A DNA stretch of 60,455 nt from Beroe ovata (taxonomy: Eukaryota > Ctenophora > Nuda > Beroida > Beroidae): positions 252,951 to 313,405 of the forward strand of contig CAMPET010000055.1 in assembly GCA_946803715.1 (NCBI GenBank). Reading direction: 5' to 3'. This document shows, in pieces, positions 41,309-53,749 of the stretch. Every line of letters begins with the position of its first letter. The stretch's first letter is position 1. Below the pieces are notes generated by a model. The model had not been told where the DNA came from and did not search any database. It was given only the letters and a program-made list of their open reading frames with translations. The position numbers and the translations under genes were made by a program.

Positions 41309-44300
41309 TCATTTCGTTTTCTTAGTCCTTTCCTTGCCCTTTTCCTTGAGCGCTTGTCTCAACCTATTCTTGTTTTGTTCTTGTTGTCGGGCACTGAACC
41401 CGTGTTTGGTGGACTTAGCGTCCTCCCTCGCGGCATCCCCACACCCGTGAGCCTCGGGCAACTGATGATCTGAGGGCGAGAATTCTGATTTCAGATGATG
41501 ATGAAATTAGTAATGCGTTACCCCCTAAACTACTAAATAGGACTTCTTCTCAACATCAGAAATCGCGATCATGAAACTATTCCCAAGTTCTAAGCAAGTC
41601 ACCCCTCTTGCTCCCTTCCCTCTCACCTGAGCAGAGACATCTGCAGCAGAATCTGCAGGGTGACATGTATGTCCGGACATCACCACTACACCCTTCCACT
41701 GGACACGTGAGTCGCTGCGCAGCTGCACGTGCTAGCACTGCGTCATCGTCGTCAGGGAGATTTGATGAAGGAGCAGGGTTCTTAGGGGGCTGGTTCTGAG
41801 GAAAACAGTTGAGATATATAACGTGATTTCACGGACTCAGGGTGGGAGGAAAATGAGTTTGCGCTAGATAGTTTACCTTTTTAGAGGGTGCGTTCTGAAT
41901 TTTCTTGTTGCTCCCTTTCGCTTTTGATTTTGAAAAGTTCTTGGGTTCGCATCTCAGCGTATGTAGTTCCATGTTGTGATGTGGTATCCGTTTACCACAC
42001 TGTTTGCAGACGGACAAAGAGAAGAGTTGAGTGTCTGATGACGTGTCCTCAGGGCCGATCGGAGTGGTGTCTGCTTTTGCATCTTGTATGGTGTCACCTG
42101 AAAGATTTTACCAATTTATTTCTGTCAATCATGCTATCATCATACCTAATTTATCGTCAGGAAATATCAATAATTACCATTTCTAGCATCTTCCACATCA
42201 AGTTCATCGACAGCCGTCTTAACTTCACAGTTTGAGACGAGTGGACTCTTTGACACACTGAGTGTCCTTGAAGACCCTGACGAAAGGTTAGTAAAAGCTA
42301 GATATTTGTCAAGGAGTGGTGTCGAGGAGTGGTTCTGGAGAGGACTGGTGTCAAACCTGTCCCCGAGCTCGCAGAAAATAGACTCATCTCCTCGCACAGA
42401 CTGTGGATGATCTTCCTCTGGTACGGTGTCAATCCTGGGATTGGAGGTGGAGTTAAAAATGTGTGCAACAGCGAATTCTGCATAAACTCAGGTGTTTTTA
42501 TAGTCAACGTTACGTACCTTCAAATAACAAGGGTTCTTTCTCGGCAGACTCTTTGTAATCATTGAGTCTGACTGACCATGTTTCTTTGAACGATGGGGTA
42601 TCTGATGAAGTGGTGTTCTCTGACGGTTTTGTTTCTGGTGTCACAACGTCGCTAGGTGTCTCAGGTGTTGCTATGGTAACCCTGTCATCTGCTGAGTAGA
42701 TATGAGATTCCATCATTCAGAATCAGAGTAACTATTTACCAGAGAAGAGGCATTCAGAGCTCAGAGTTGGTTGAAGTAGGTATTGATGAAAGTGTGACTC
42801 ACTTCCTGGTATGTCCATGCCAAACTCGAACGCTGATTTAACGATACCGTGACTTGTAAAATACTCCACGAGACGACCCAGGAACGCGTCTCTTTTCACA
42901 GTGAGACTGTCTCCAATGAGACACACATGTCTCCGTGCTCGAGTTACGGCAACGTTCATACGTCGAGTTTCACTCAGGAAACCTAGGAGAATAAGTTAAA
43001 CTCAAGCACCCTAAAATCTACATACACATGGGATAGGTACTTTGATTATATCAATACCCGTAGTTGGGTTTCCCCCTTTCCTACCTATTTCCCCAGCCTC
43101 ATTGCTCCGGACCATAGATATGACGATTGCTTCCTTCTCCCGTCCTTGAAACCCATCGACCGTACATACTTCAACCTGGGCACGAAAGAATGATTACGCG
43201 ATTCTGCTAGTCTGCTAAAAGATTGGAATGATGCCAACAGAAATTGGACGTTTTTCATCGACAACTCACGTCTCTGAACCTCCCTCCCATCTCAGCCCGT
43301 ATCAGTTCTATCTGTAAGTTGTAGGGAGTTATCACAGACATACTGCTCTCCGGAACGCCAGCATTCTTCAACTCAGAGAGGTATTCAACCACCAGCTGGG
43401 CCTCACCTGGGCACGAAACAAGTCATGATGCCTTCTCAGAAAATAAGTTTGAACTGCGTGAAATCAAATGACTATAAGTGAAAAACCGTAAGTCGAAATT
43501 TCGTCAATTTCCCTCGCAGCACCCTGTGATATCTTGTGAAACCACGAACTCACCCTCATTTCCACGTGACACTCCCACCAGTGTCTCATACGAGGAGGTA
43601 CCGGCGGTGTCAATGAAACAGAGTGGCACTGAGGTTATGTCTGTGCTCTCAACTTCCGGTAGCTCACTCAACACGTGACCTGTTATGGGGGTGGCTACAA
43701 TAGCGAGGAAAAGTGTTTTCGGGCCTCTCACTAAAAATTTCAAATGACAAGACGTTAGTACTCAAAACAATAATAACATTTTTATATCTCAGCGCTTCAA
43801 GAACTCCATATTGAAAACTCAATCCATCATTCTCTCTGATAAATGATATGCTTACTTGCTACTGAAGAATGAGCGGTGAGATTCCCACCATACATTTCAT
43901 TGCTGCTCCAACTCATGATAGCTTCGTTCATTCTATACTGCTCTATGCAGGGAACATGACGTGGTGTCAAGACGAATAATGGTGGTGTGAAGAGGAGAGA
44001 AGTGGTGTCAAGAGGAAAGGAGTGGTGCCGAGAAAGAAAGCAAGACTGGTGTCATAGTGATGTGACGGTTCGAGAATCGTACCTGTAAGAGTGGTGCAAA
44101 CATCAGCTTTATCACTTTTCAGTGTGTCAAGTATTCTCTCCATCATGGTCATACTGAGACCATCCTTTGCAGCTCTGAGTGAGGAGTGGTTTCAAGTGAG
44201 GAGTGGTGTCAAGTGAGAAGAGGTGTTAATATGGTTATGTCTAGTATTGGTGACACTCACTTATCAGATTTGATGGTAGGTGGAAGTTGAAGGTGATCAC

Positions 44301-46876
44301 CGGCAAGTATCACCTTCTTCTTAGAATTGAGTATACCCACCCAACAAGCAACCTGAAAACAAGCAACCTACTTATTTGGATATTGTCTCTGACTAGTAAA
44401 CATAGTGGACAGGTGCCCCATTTCGAACACAACTAGAATTTGATGACGTCACTCTTGTTAAGGAAAACTAGAATTTGATGACGTCACTCTTGTTTCCATG
44501 ACATCACTCACCTCGAGTGCCTGACTAGCCTCGTCAATGACGCACACATCAAAGTGATGATGATCTGCTGCTCCCAGTTTACCAAGGGGGCCCTCTCTCC
44601 CAGCTGAGGTTAGAGTACACAGCACCACTTCCGCTGATTTCAACACTTCTCTCGTCAACTTCTACGGAGAGATAGCGTGAGATAAGTATCATGTGGCGAG
44701 CTTTTTTCTGAATTTTATTTCCAGAGAATATCAGTTTTTTCCTTAGATTATTTCATATTTTCATCTCATAAAACGCACCAGTTCTCTCTCCCTCAGCTCC
44801 TTCCTCAACTCCCCAATACCACGCATGTTACCATGGTTACGGTGCTTGACACCACTCCTGTTGAGAGCGGAGTCAATGTCTTTCCTCACGTCACCCAGGA
44901 TGTTGTCTTCGTCTCTTTCCTTCAACTTCGCATCTACGGGAGTGGAGAAGGATCTGGACATTCAGAAACTAGGGTCTATGATGATTTAATAAGACCACGG
45001 ACATGATATGTGAAAATGGAAAGATTTTCCTCAAAATACAGTGATAAGCACCACGCCATTTCCTCCAACTCACCCAGGCACAGATGTTGGAGATTGGTAT
45101 TAACCCTGGCCGGGTGTCCCAGTCTCACCACTCTCACACTGGCTGCAGCCAGTTTGATAAGTAGGTTGTCCACTGCTATGTTAGAGGGAGCACAGACCAA
45201 CACACGGCTTCCGAGCGAGATGTGTTGTCGGATAACTTCAACTGAAGAAGGTGGCGAAAACAATTAGAATTAGAAAAGTTATTTCAGAAAAAGGTGTTAC
45301 CAAATATACCCAGTATTATTCCAGGGTAAATTTTCAAGAAGTGAACGGGTTCACCTACTCACTGATCGTTGTTGTCTTGCCCGTCCCCGGCGGTCCGTGA
45401 ATCACAGCCAGGTCCGAACGTTCCAAACACAACTCTACAGCCCTTTTCTGTCCCGAGTTTAGGCTTGTGTTGTGAAATGTGACCTGAAATAATTGCGGCT
45501 GGGCTGATTGATCGATTAATTGATTGAAATTTGAAAAGCTAAGTCGTGAAAGTCAAGAGAGATCCCAATGATTTTCTCCAAGTCATAGAATAGGTATTAC
45601 CTCTTTATTTGAAGGGAGTGATGGTGGTAGAATCAACTCTTGCTTGAGCAACTTTTCAATAAGAGGGTTTTCTTGTTTGTCAATATGCTTCAAACAGCTG
45701 AAATTTGAGTTTCACTCTTGTTCTGAACAGTTAACAATAACCAGTTAGATGTCAAGATCATATCCTGTGAAAATAGTCTCACTCACGTTAGGTATCGAGT
45801 GTATGTCACGGTGTTTGTCAGCTTCAGTAGACAAATTTTGGACAGCTGATGAAGTGGCGACTCGGTGAGGTCTTCGAACGCTACGCTCAGGCTGTTCTTA
45901 CCTGATAAGAGACAAGAATACCTTGTTTCAGTCCCAGGTGATCAGTTACGTATGAATATGTAACACTAACGTATAGAGCATGAGAAGCTCGGACAACCAA
46001 AATTTCACGTAAAGAAGATTATAGACAAGCATAGATTATAGACGAGAATAGTTTAACTCCCAGGACTCAGGAGACTATAGTGATGAATATGAACAGGAAG
46101 ATGATCACGTGACCACTAACCGACTCGGCTGACAATCCCCTCGCTGATTATCCGCAGATCCTTGTGCGCGGCTCCGGCTATATCTCCAGCAGAGAAGGAG
46201 TGGTTTGGGAGGGGGTCTCGGGTAAACTTGACAACTTGTCTACCGTACAGCCCTGTGATTTAGGTAAAATCAGTGAAATCCGTGAAATAGATAGGTTCTT
46301 GTTTGGGGCGATGAGAAGTAGGTTTGAAACTGTGATGATCAGTTATAGATCTTGAATTAGGTACCTAATCTGTTAGATCTTGAATTAATCTGTGGTTTGA
46401 CAGATTAAGGAAACAAATTGAGTTACTTTGATTAGTTGTAGAAGCGAGGGGGTCAATCGCAATATGAGACACCCACCAACATATATCCTTCAAGCACAGT
46501 TTGACCCAGTGACGTACCTGTTGTTACTGACTCTATGTGTAGTTTAGTGAGACACACTCCCTGTTTTTCCAGTTCTTTAGCTGAAATATAGGATGGATCA
46601 AGCATTGGTGGAAGTTATCAGCTCGAGCTATTTCTTGACGATAGTCAAATCAAGTACTAGGTATCAAGTTTTCATAATATATACGAGCAGAACCCTAGAA
46701 ATGCCAAGGTTAGCCATGGTTAGGACTTAATGTCTATCAATTTCAACTAGAAAACATTATATTTTCTTCTCACCTGACTGCCCGTGAAACAGTGATTTGT
46801 TTTGCTCGGTCTCTTCATCCTGTTCCAATCCCAGTAGATCTCGCTGTGTACTTGTGAAGGTGTCTACAGTCAGCAT
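41309..46876 (-). CDS. IGHMBP2/SMUBP2-like SF1B helicase (R3H, zinc fingers)
   Basis: 22 minus-strand exons from ATG 46876 to stop 41309, about 951 residues (human protein 993). Exon starts: 46876, 46580, 46252, 45901, 45697, 45483, 45241, 44933, 44661, 44352, 44174, 43942, 43679, 43406, 43175, 42982, 42691, 42517, 42297, 42097, 41795, 41469. Landmarks are Walker [11 protein letters not shown] (about 200-209), DEASQALE (361), [34 protein letters not shown] and [17 protein letters not shown] (Upf1-like motifs I-VI). R3H follows with YQRKIIH and [16 protein letters not shown]. An AN1-type finger ends in LPEAHGCG, followed by a basic tail. In the family this is a 5'-3' RNA/DNA helicase linked to translation and tRNA/rRNA maturation. 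The R3H only appears if two ~59-bp introns are spliced (42576-42518 and 42356-42298); reading through gives a featureless linker. An extra C2HC-like finger ([20 protein letters not shown]) lies between R3H and AN1. Confidence 0.93.
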
Positions 46877-47886
46877 TTCTTCAGAAACACGTCATGGGCA
46901 GCTATAGTGAGACGTTGGGTTAATCTCCCGCCGCAAAGTTATTATTCACGTGACTAGAAGCGTGCCAATTTGATAGCTATTTTGATAACCCCTCTCCAAA
47001 TGTTTACTTTGCTTTGATAGGATTATGTAATGCTCATAACCACAGATGCCATAGATCTCTACTTGGGTGGTCCAATGGAAACCGGTCCTCGACCCTTACA
47101 GAAAACCAGTTTTTGAGTATCAGACAATTACAGAAATCGATGCTTAGAACATTCGCAGCCATTTCACGAGGAATTCACAGTGACTCTAATATATAGGAAT
47201 GATATCATGCCAAGAGAATGCTTGCGTCTCTCGAAATTTAGTGAGTAGTACTTCTGTCCACATTCTAGCATACTTCCTGACCACTTCCGCTAGCTAAGAT
47301 CTGCTATAAATATCGATTAACATGAATTACGTTTACGATTTTTCATGAAAATCGTCCGACTGTGTTTACTGTTTAGGAAGTCTATTTATTCGACTCAAAG
47401 CATGATTCACTCGGCCCAAGTGGCACAGTCAGATATTTACTCGCACGAAAATCGATCTGAAGACCAACTTAACGCGGTAGCTGCCGTGAAATTAGCTCCA
47501 TAAACGGTCAAAGTCTCAGAGGAGGTCCAACTCTCTGAGATAGTGGCTAAACCGGCCCGACAACTTAAGGTATACTGGTTTTGGACAACAACAGTGGACT
47601 CGCGTCATAATTGCTCCGTTTAAACGATCATCTCATTGGGATGGAGCGGCTTCAAGCACTCATCATTTGCTTATCTACAGATTTCTGAACTTTGTGGTAC
47701 ATTTCCGGGGCAATATATTCGCGATATCTCGAGATTTCCTTACCATCTTACAACAGTAAATCATCATGTACAGTTTACCTAACATAACATTTTCAATCGT
47801 AGGGCAAGGCTGCTCTGGCAGCAACTCAATAAACGGGGGACCTCCACTCCTAGCAGACAACACCTCTGCTAAACAACACCGGAGAT
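46877..47886. other. Intergenic, divergent between IGHMBP2 (-) and MFS gene (+)
   Basis: About 1 kb between the two ATGs. AT-rich, no exon supported, no clear TATA box. A short ORF on the minus strand near 47.7-47.9 kb shows no features. Presumably holds both promoters. Confidence 0.5.
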
Positions 47887-50535
47887 ATGACACCAGCAAT
47901 CTGTGAGCTGACAACACCAACTGTCACCATGGTGATCAATCCAGCAGTCATGGCAACAGATCTCTGTTCCATGACAACAGACGCAACAGAAGTTTGTTTG
48001 GTTGTCTCGAATGAAATACATGGAGAAGGAATTGACTTGTCCCCTAAGCACGATGAAAATCATGAGGTGGCCAAGCAAGATTCCATGGCTTCAGAAGATG
48101 AGCCACTCCTATCCTGTCACGAAACATCAAACCAGAATTCAGAATCAGACATCGAGTTCAATCCGGCAGCATCAACAACAAATCCATCTGATGAAGAAAT
48201 GGTTATTAATGAGATAGAGTCTAAAATCGAAATGTCTGAGAATCTGATCAACTTGTCAACCAACAGCCCGGTGGACGAACCGAAAGACTACTTCTCCCCA
48301 CTTGTTAACGAAGTCAAATACCCAGCCCCAATCTACAGTCTGGACTACCTACCCGAGAATGCTCTTACAGAGAACTTTCCATCCGAAAAGTGGCGGACCC
48401 GCTCCAAGATATTGAGGAATGAGAGAGTTAGGAAGGTGGCAGTGGCTCTTAGTCTGATGGCGATAGCACAAGCGATATTCTCAGTTGGAATGATCAATTC
48501 AGGATTCCTTGGAGTTCATCTCGAGGGAAGGAAGATATCAGGAACAGTCTATGGTCTCATTGGATCAGGTAAATCACAATAATCACAAAATATTGCTTTT
48601 TCCATCGGATTCATTTTTGTAAGAGTCAAAGACCAAGGTATGAGTGAGTGTGAGTGAGAGAGAGTGTGTGTGATAGACGTGAAACTCAATAAAGACGAAC
48701 TCAACAAAGACGACCCTTGACACAGAAAAAAGTGAGGAAGTGTGTCTTGTGATGATTATTGATGAAATTACAACAGATTCCTATTTCAGCAGCTGGGATG
48801 GGCTACATGATAGCTCCGGTGTTTAACTTATTCGGCCGGTAAATTGAATATGTCGATGTTGAAGAGAGGCACTGTCTTTGGGGGTTGTCCGATGGATTTC
48901 GTTGATGAAATTCTGTTCTGAAATCAAGTTTTCGTACCTCCAGGACAGTGCTTCTCTTTCTCGAAGGGGGACAATTGAATGGTGGCGTGTATATGATACG
49001 GGGTTCATGTCAATGAGTGTTTGAATATCACTGAGCACGCATTAGACACTTTACCGCCACTCATTCTTTCCAGTTACAAACATCGGCTGGTCAATTTGGC
49101 TATTTGCACTAAGTTCTCAAAGGAGATAATGATATGCGACAGCCATTTATAGATTAACAATCAATCGAATGAAGATCGCTGAGGACTTTGTGCAAAATAC
49201 GTTTGGAGAGGCTATTGGTCACTAAATATCAACACTATCGTTCTCATTCACTCATCACGTTAGCAACCAGATCTCTTCACACTAGCTCATTCTCCTTTCT
49301 ACAGGTTACACCACCAAAGAGGAGTCCCAATCCACTCAGTATTGATTGGAATCTTGGTCGTTGCCCTTCTCAAATCTCTGGGACATGGCCTATGCAACCT
49401 GATCCCAGACAACACCATCTACTCAGCAGTTGCTGTGATCATGAGCCTACTCTCGGGGGCAGCCTCCTATACTGGGTCAATGGCGCTGGTGGAAGGGGTC
49501 AGAGTGTGGTTCCCCCTCAACTTCCAGATTGTGAGCAGTCTGGTGACAGGCACAGCAGCGTATGTGGGCTATGGACTGTTCAGCTTCATCGGAACAGTCA
49601 GTTACAAAGCATACGGGTTCCAGGCTCCCTATCTGGCTCTGGCTATATTCATCTTGATCGTTATCATCCTGGCTTTGATGGTCCTACCAAGAGACAGCCA
49701 ACATATCTCATCTTTCCACCGTCTCAATAAGAAATCCAGCTCCTCCGAGACCTCAAGTGAAGCCAGTGCAGAGGGCGGGGACAGACTATCCTTCACAGCT
49801 CTCCTGCCAAGTATTGGTCAATTCCTCATAACCATGGCTGGTGGATTCAGTATCATCAGCTCTGCTCCCTTCTTGGCCGAGTGCTGTGGCGTTTCCGTGG
49901 AAACAGCTTCCACCATCATTTCTGCCAAGTCCCTTGCAACAGCTATTGGATTCATAGTGGCAGGTAACTTATCTTCAATTTTTTCATTCTATCTAATGTT
50001 TGATTCTATCTACCTTGTTTCTCATCTCTCCTCTCCCCCTCCAGGTCTAATCTCGGAACGTCGTCTCCTGACCCCCAACACTCAGAGCATCCTGGGCAGC
50101 ATCCTGGTCTTATCAGGCATTCTCCTCCTCTTCCCTCCCTCCTCCCTCACCCCTCTATACTCCAACTCCCTCTACTCAGGGTACCTGGCCATATCTCTGA
50201 TCGGGATCGGGGACGCCCTTGTCATCACAGTCACAATACGGAATATGGAGGATATCCAGGGACAGCTCTGCTACAGAAACCTCACTCCGCAAAACAAGTC
50301 AACCATCACGAGTTGTTGGCTGATAGCTTGGGTTGCCGGGGAAACGGCAGGGAAGTTCCTCTCCGGATTCTTCCTAGAGATAATGGACTTTCATCAGGGA
50401 GCGTGGAGTATTGGGGCAGCGGGACTGGTTGGGTGCGCCATATTTGGAGTTCTCAGGATGGTTTTCGTGGTGAGGGAGAGAAGAAGTGGCAAGTCCGGAC
50501 ATGGACTGTTGCTAGGAAACGCAATGAACGCATAA
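47887..50535 (+). CDS. Major facilitator superfamily transporter (12 TM) with long acidic N-terminal tail
   Basis: Four exons (47887-48568, 48790-48838, 49305-49963, 50045-50535) give 626 residues. A ~190-residue hydrophilic, Glu/Asp/Ser-rich N terminus has a dileucine-like acidic motif (EDEPLLS). MFS helices begin at VRKVAVALSLMAIAQAIFSVGM. A loop after TM1 (GVHLEGRKISGTVYGLIGSGAAGMGYMIAPVFNLFGR) corresponds to the usual motif A region between TM2 and TM3 but keeps only weak consensus. The N-terminal bundle ends near LIVIILALMVLP, a Ser-rich central loop follows, then the C-terminal six helices. It resembles SLC18B1/vesicular-amine-like carriers only generally; substrate unknown. The acidic LL motif suggests endosomal or lysosomal sorting. 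AATAAA lies at 50731-50736, close to the convergent COA4 stop. Confidence 0.8.
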
Positions 50536-50757
50536 ACATAAACAGAGAGAACGTTCAAAAGGAAGGGAATGGGTTGTGAAAGTATGAAGACGTTACCACG
50601 AACCGAACCATTGACTTTTCTTTCAAATTGAAAATATATATTACCGAAACAAAAGTGTTGTGTAGTTATAAAACGAAGGCTAAATTGTTTTAACGAAAGG
50701 GTGTTTCATCTCAAGAATTACGAATCAAAGAATAAATTAATCAAACACCGATACAGA

Positions 50758-51021
50758 TCACCTAGCCGCTTTCTTCCTAGCTTGCTCCTTCATGCACTCT
50801 TTGAACGCCTCCATCTCCCCCTTGCACGCCGCCCATCTCCTATTGTTGTCATGGTAACAGTCCTGTAGAGTATAGTTCTCAGCGGCGCACCCACTCCGCT
50901 CTATAATCAGCTCAAATTCGTCCACTTCTTCCTCTGTTTCAGGGGTGTACGGTCCCTCGTTGCAATCCTCACATATCGGGTTCCGTACCTCGTCTTGTGA
51001 ATCGGTTTCCTCCGACGACAT
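50758..51021 (-). CDS. COA4: Cytochrome c oxidase assembly factor 4 (COA4/CHCHD8)
   Basis: Intronless, 87 residues from ATG at 51021; an upstream in-frame ATG exists, but the proximal start fits the family length. The acidic N-terminal part is followed by DEFELIIERSGCAAENYTLQDCYHDNNRRWAACKGEMEAFKECM, i.e. the RSGCA motif and twin Cx9C pairs of a CHCH domain. COA4 is imported into the intermembrane space by the Mia40 relay and supports complex IV assembly. An additional CEDC motif (PICEDCNEGP) in the N-terminal tail is not typical and could bind metal or be chance. CIAO3 lies upstream on the same strand, about 190 bp away. Confidence 0.88.
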   Translation of the reverse strand: MSSEETDSQDEVRNPICEDCNEGPYTPETEEEVDEFELIIERSGCAAENYTLQDCYHDNNRRWAACKGEMEAFKECMKEQARKKAAR

Positions 51022-51214
51022 GCTACAAGATGGAGCGATTACTTGGGGGACACGTGTAAAACATTCAATAGGGAATGAAAACAATGATTGACTATGGGCC
51101 GTAAGTAATTAGTCAGTCGCTAACGAAATTACCATAATCATCATCTACCAATCATTCGGCAATCGATAACATCTTCAAAATCTCACCTATAACAGCTGAC
51201 TATAATGACTTGTT

Positions 51215-52552
51215 TCACCACTGACTTCCCAGAGCTGAGGCAGTTTTCTCCACTGCCTTGTACGAAGTAAGGAAGACTGTCGGATCAGATACTTCAAAAT
51301 CCATCTTGAGCTCATCCTTTGCCATTGACCCATACACGGATGTAATTGTATCTAAATCTGAAGTATTTTCCAACTTCAGCTGACCGCCACCATTCAGACA
51401 GCCGCCTGGGCAAGCCATTATCTCCACATAATCATACCGACATCGGCCATGTTTGATTTTCTGCATGATATTCTGAATATTCCGGAACCCATATGCCTTA
51501 GCAACTCTGAATTCTCTTCCAGCTATCTCAACTGTTGCCTCCAGTAAGTCCTTGTTACGAAGTTGAGAGAAGGAGAGGCTCAAGGGATCGGGATGGTTTA
51601 GTTTCGCAGCAACGTGACGCAGTATCCGCTCCGCAAAACCACCAGAACCACCTCCGCTCAGAGTGTGTGTTGGGAAAACCTCATCACTGATCACAGAGTC
51701 AAACTCTCCAGATATTCCAGGAGCGGGGGTTAAATCTGAGGAAAACCACAGTTCATACGCTTCATTGGTGCTCAGCACAAGATCAGTTTCTGGTACTTCG
51801 TCGCATACAAAGTCAGCTCGCGAAGCTTCCAGTTTCTTATCGAAACACGGCATTACACTAACATGATAGACATCTCCACACCTAACTCCGCGGCGCTCTG
51901 ATACTCTGCTCTTGACAAGAGCTCCCATAATACTCTGTGGTGATCGAACCCGGCTCACGTGATCTAACATTCCGGATTCCTGGGTCTTCTCCGCGTAACA
52001 TATCCAACCGGGACACGCAGATGCGAGCACAGGTTTCTTGACAGTTGGTAAAGAAGAGTCGGAGCTTATACCGCATGATTTGAGTAACTCTTCAGCTGAG
52101 AGCGCGTGTGAAAGTTCACTACCCTCAACGGAACTGAAAACGAATTCATAACCATCACTCCTCAGACGTTTTACTAGTTTTTCACTAGTTGTTCTGAAGT
52201 CTAGCCCGAGTCTAGCTGCTATGGAAGCTATAGATTGGGGCGATACTGTCGCAACGAAAACACGAGAATCATGAGTCTCAGACCGTATCCGTTGTAGTGT
52301 CTCCACAGATTGAGACTCGATGAGAATAGTCTCAGCTGAGGTCACACATCCACTACACGCTAAACAGTCGGATAGCGTTATCGTTTGTTTTTGAAGAGGG
52401 ATTGAGTTTTGCGTGAAGACACCATCATCGTCCAGTTTTATAACTCCGCGTTTATTACTCTTTTTCACAGGAACGGGTTTGATGCATTCTTGGGATGGAC
52501 CGATGAAGTCGTTCAGATCTGTCAGTCGGAGTGCACCACTGAAATTGTCCAT
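51215..52552 (-). CDS. CIAO3: CIAO3 (NARFL/IOP1) cytosolic Fe-S assembly protein
   Basis: Intronless, 445 residues. Hydrogenase-like fold. The N-terminal cluster-binding cysteines are in CLACSGCV preceded by an upstream Cys (QECIKP). The C-terminal [FeFe]-hydrogenase-type cysteines are in SACPGWICYAEK, MPCFDKKLEA and ACPGGCLNGGGQ. In the CIA pathway it bridges the early scaffold and the CIAO1-CIAO2B-MMS19 targeting complex. The protein ends in a C-terminal Trp (GSQW), in keeping with the C-terminal Trp tail by which CIA clients and CIAO3 dock. It is slightly shorter than the 476-residue human form. Start chosen at ATG 52552, giving the expected MDNFSGALRLTDLNDFI N terminus. Confidence 0.95.
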   Translation of the reverse strand: MDNFSGALRLTDLNDFIGPSQECIKPVPVKKSNKRGVIKLDDDGVFTQNSIPLQKQTITLSDCLACSGCVTSAETILIESQSVETLQRIRSETHDSRVFVATVSPQSIASIAARLGLDFRTTSEKLVKRLRSDGYEFVFSSVEGSELSHALSAEELLKSCGISSDSSLPTVKKPVLASACPGWICYAEKTQESGMLDHVSRVRSPQSIMGALVKSRVSERRGVRCGDVYHVSVMPCFDKKLEASRADFVCDEVPETDLVLSTNEAYELWFSSDLTPAPGISGEFDSVISDEVFPTHTLSGGGSGGFAERILRHVAAKLNHPDPLSLSFSQLRNKDLLEATVEIAGREFRVAKAYGFRNIQNIMQKIKHGRCRYDYVEIMACPGGCLNGGGQLKLENTSDLDTITSVYGSMAKDELKMDFEVSDPTVFLTSYKAVEKTASALGSQW

Positions 52553-53749
52553 ACCATGGGGAACCTAGCAGGAAGTACATGTGGTTGATAAGTCAAATTC
52601 ATAGAAAAATCTCTGACAATCTGACTCATGATATCATTCGCTTCTAAAATCATCAATTAGAGTCGTTCAATTGACATTGTCGCCCTCTGACAACGCGTAA
52701 ACTGTGGACAATCATATTAATATCATGCATCATGCACAAATATATTGTCTAGTCGCGACTCCTTCAGTCACAGTTCTGACAGTGATAAGCTGTAACTGAT
52801 ATATATTTTATCTGACGTGCAGCAGTGATCTCATTCAATCAATGTCACACTGTCTTGTCTCGTAAACTTTTATGTAATCGCCCAAAATTCGCTTTGTAGA
52901 TCTATCTGATTTCGTCAGATAATGTGTTAACTACCCTTGGATCTACCAAATTGCGCTCAACTATTCATCTTGATTAAACTGCTCAATTCACGCTAGTCAT
53001 GCTGTGTGCTATCCGCAGTATGGATCACTCCCACACTCAAATCTCTCTCAGACGCAACTGCCACATTGCGCTTGTTGACTCACAACACTCATTCATTGAT
53101 CTTACTTCTGTCTTTGTGCCACTGCACCGAATGAAATGATTACGTCGTTTTCTTTGATTGCGTTGACACTTCAAATCTAAAAACAAAATTTACTCGCTAT
53201 ACTTTTTGTTTTTCCAACGAAACCAACATCTATCCCTCGTGAAACTCATATGAAATTCAGTAAACACGGCACCTGTCAGAAGTGATCATATTATTATTAT
53301 TATTCGGAATAACATGCACATATTGTGTGTATAATGGAAAAAACCGGCACACTACGACAATGCCTAGTTTTCTCCTTGAATAATGTGTCTTTGTACGGTC
53401 AAGCAAGGTCGCAGGTGGCGTTTTGTAAGCGATAAACTTGAGTATTGTGACCCGCTTCACTGAGATTGCTGTCAAAGAGCATCCTTCGTAAACGTTTGTA
53501 GTTGATAGTTTTCGCTTTTATATGGTCTAAGAATATACTGTTATGTTAGTTCAGTATCAGTTGTTCCTATCGAAGTCTTTTTCAAGAAATGAACCAAGCT
53601 AAGCATGCGATTAATCAAAAGACCAAAAGAGACATCATTGCATGAATAAAGATTAAAATGGCTTCTTCACAGCTTGAGCCATGAAGTATATCTGTATATT
53701 TGTTTTGAAGAGAATCAATTTCATCATCTCCTAGGTAAGGTGCACGATA
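52553..53749. other. Divergent intergenic region, 1.2 kb
   Basis: AT-rich sequence between CIAO3 (-) and the next plus-strand gene. No domain-bearing ORF. A short 'tattattattatt' run lies near 53290. Confidence 0.5.

Noticed and set aside
42178-42691. Continuous coding linker across IGHMBP2 exons 17-19 in a single frame
   Set aside because: It is open and in phase but carries no domain, whereas splicing two ~59-bp GT-AG introns restores a well-matching R3H domain and keeps phase on both sides.
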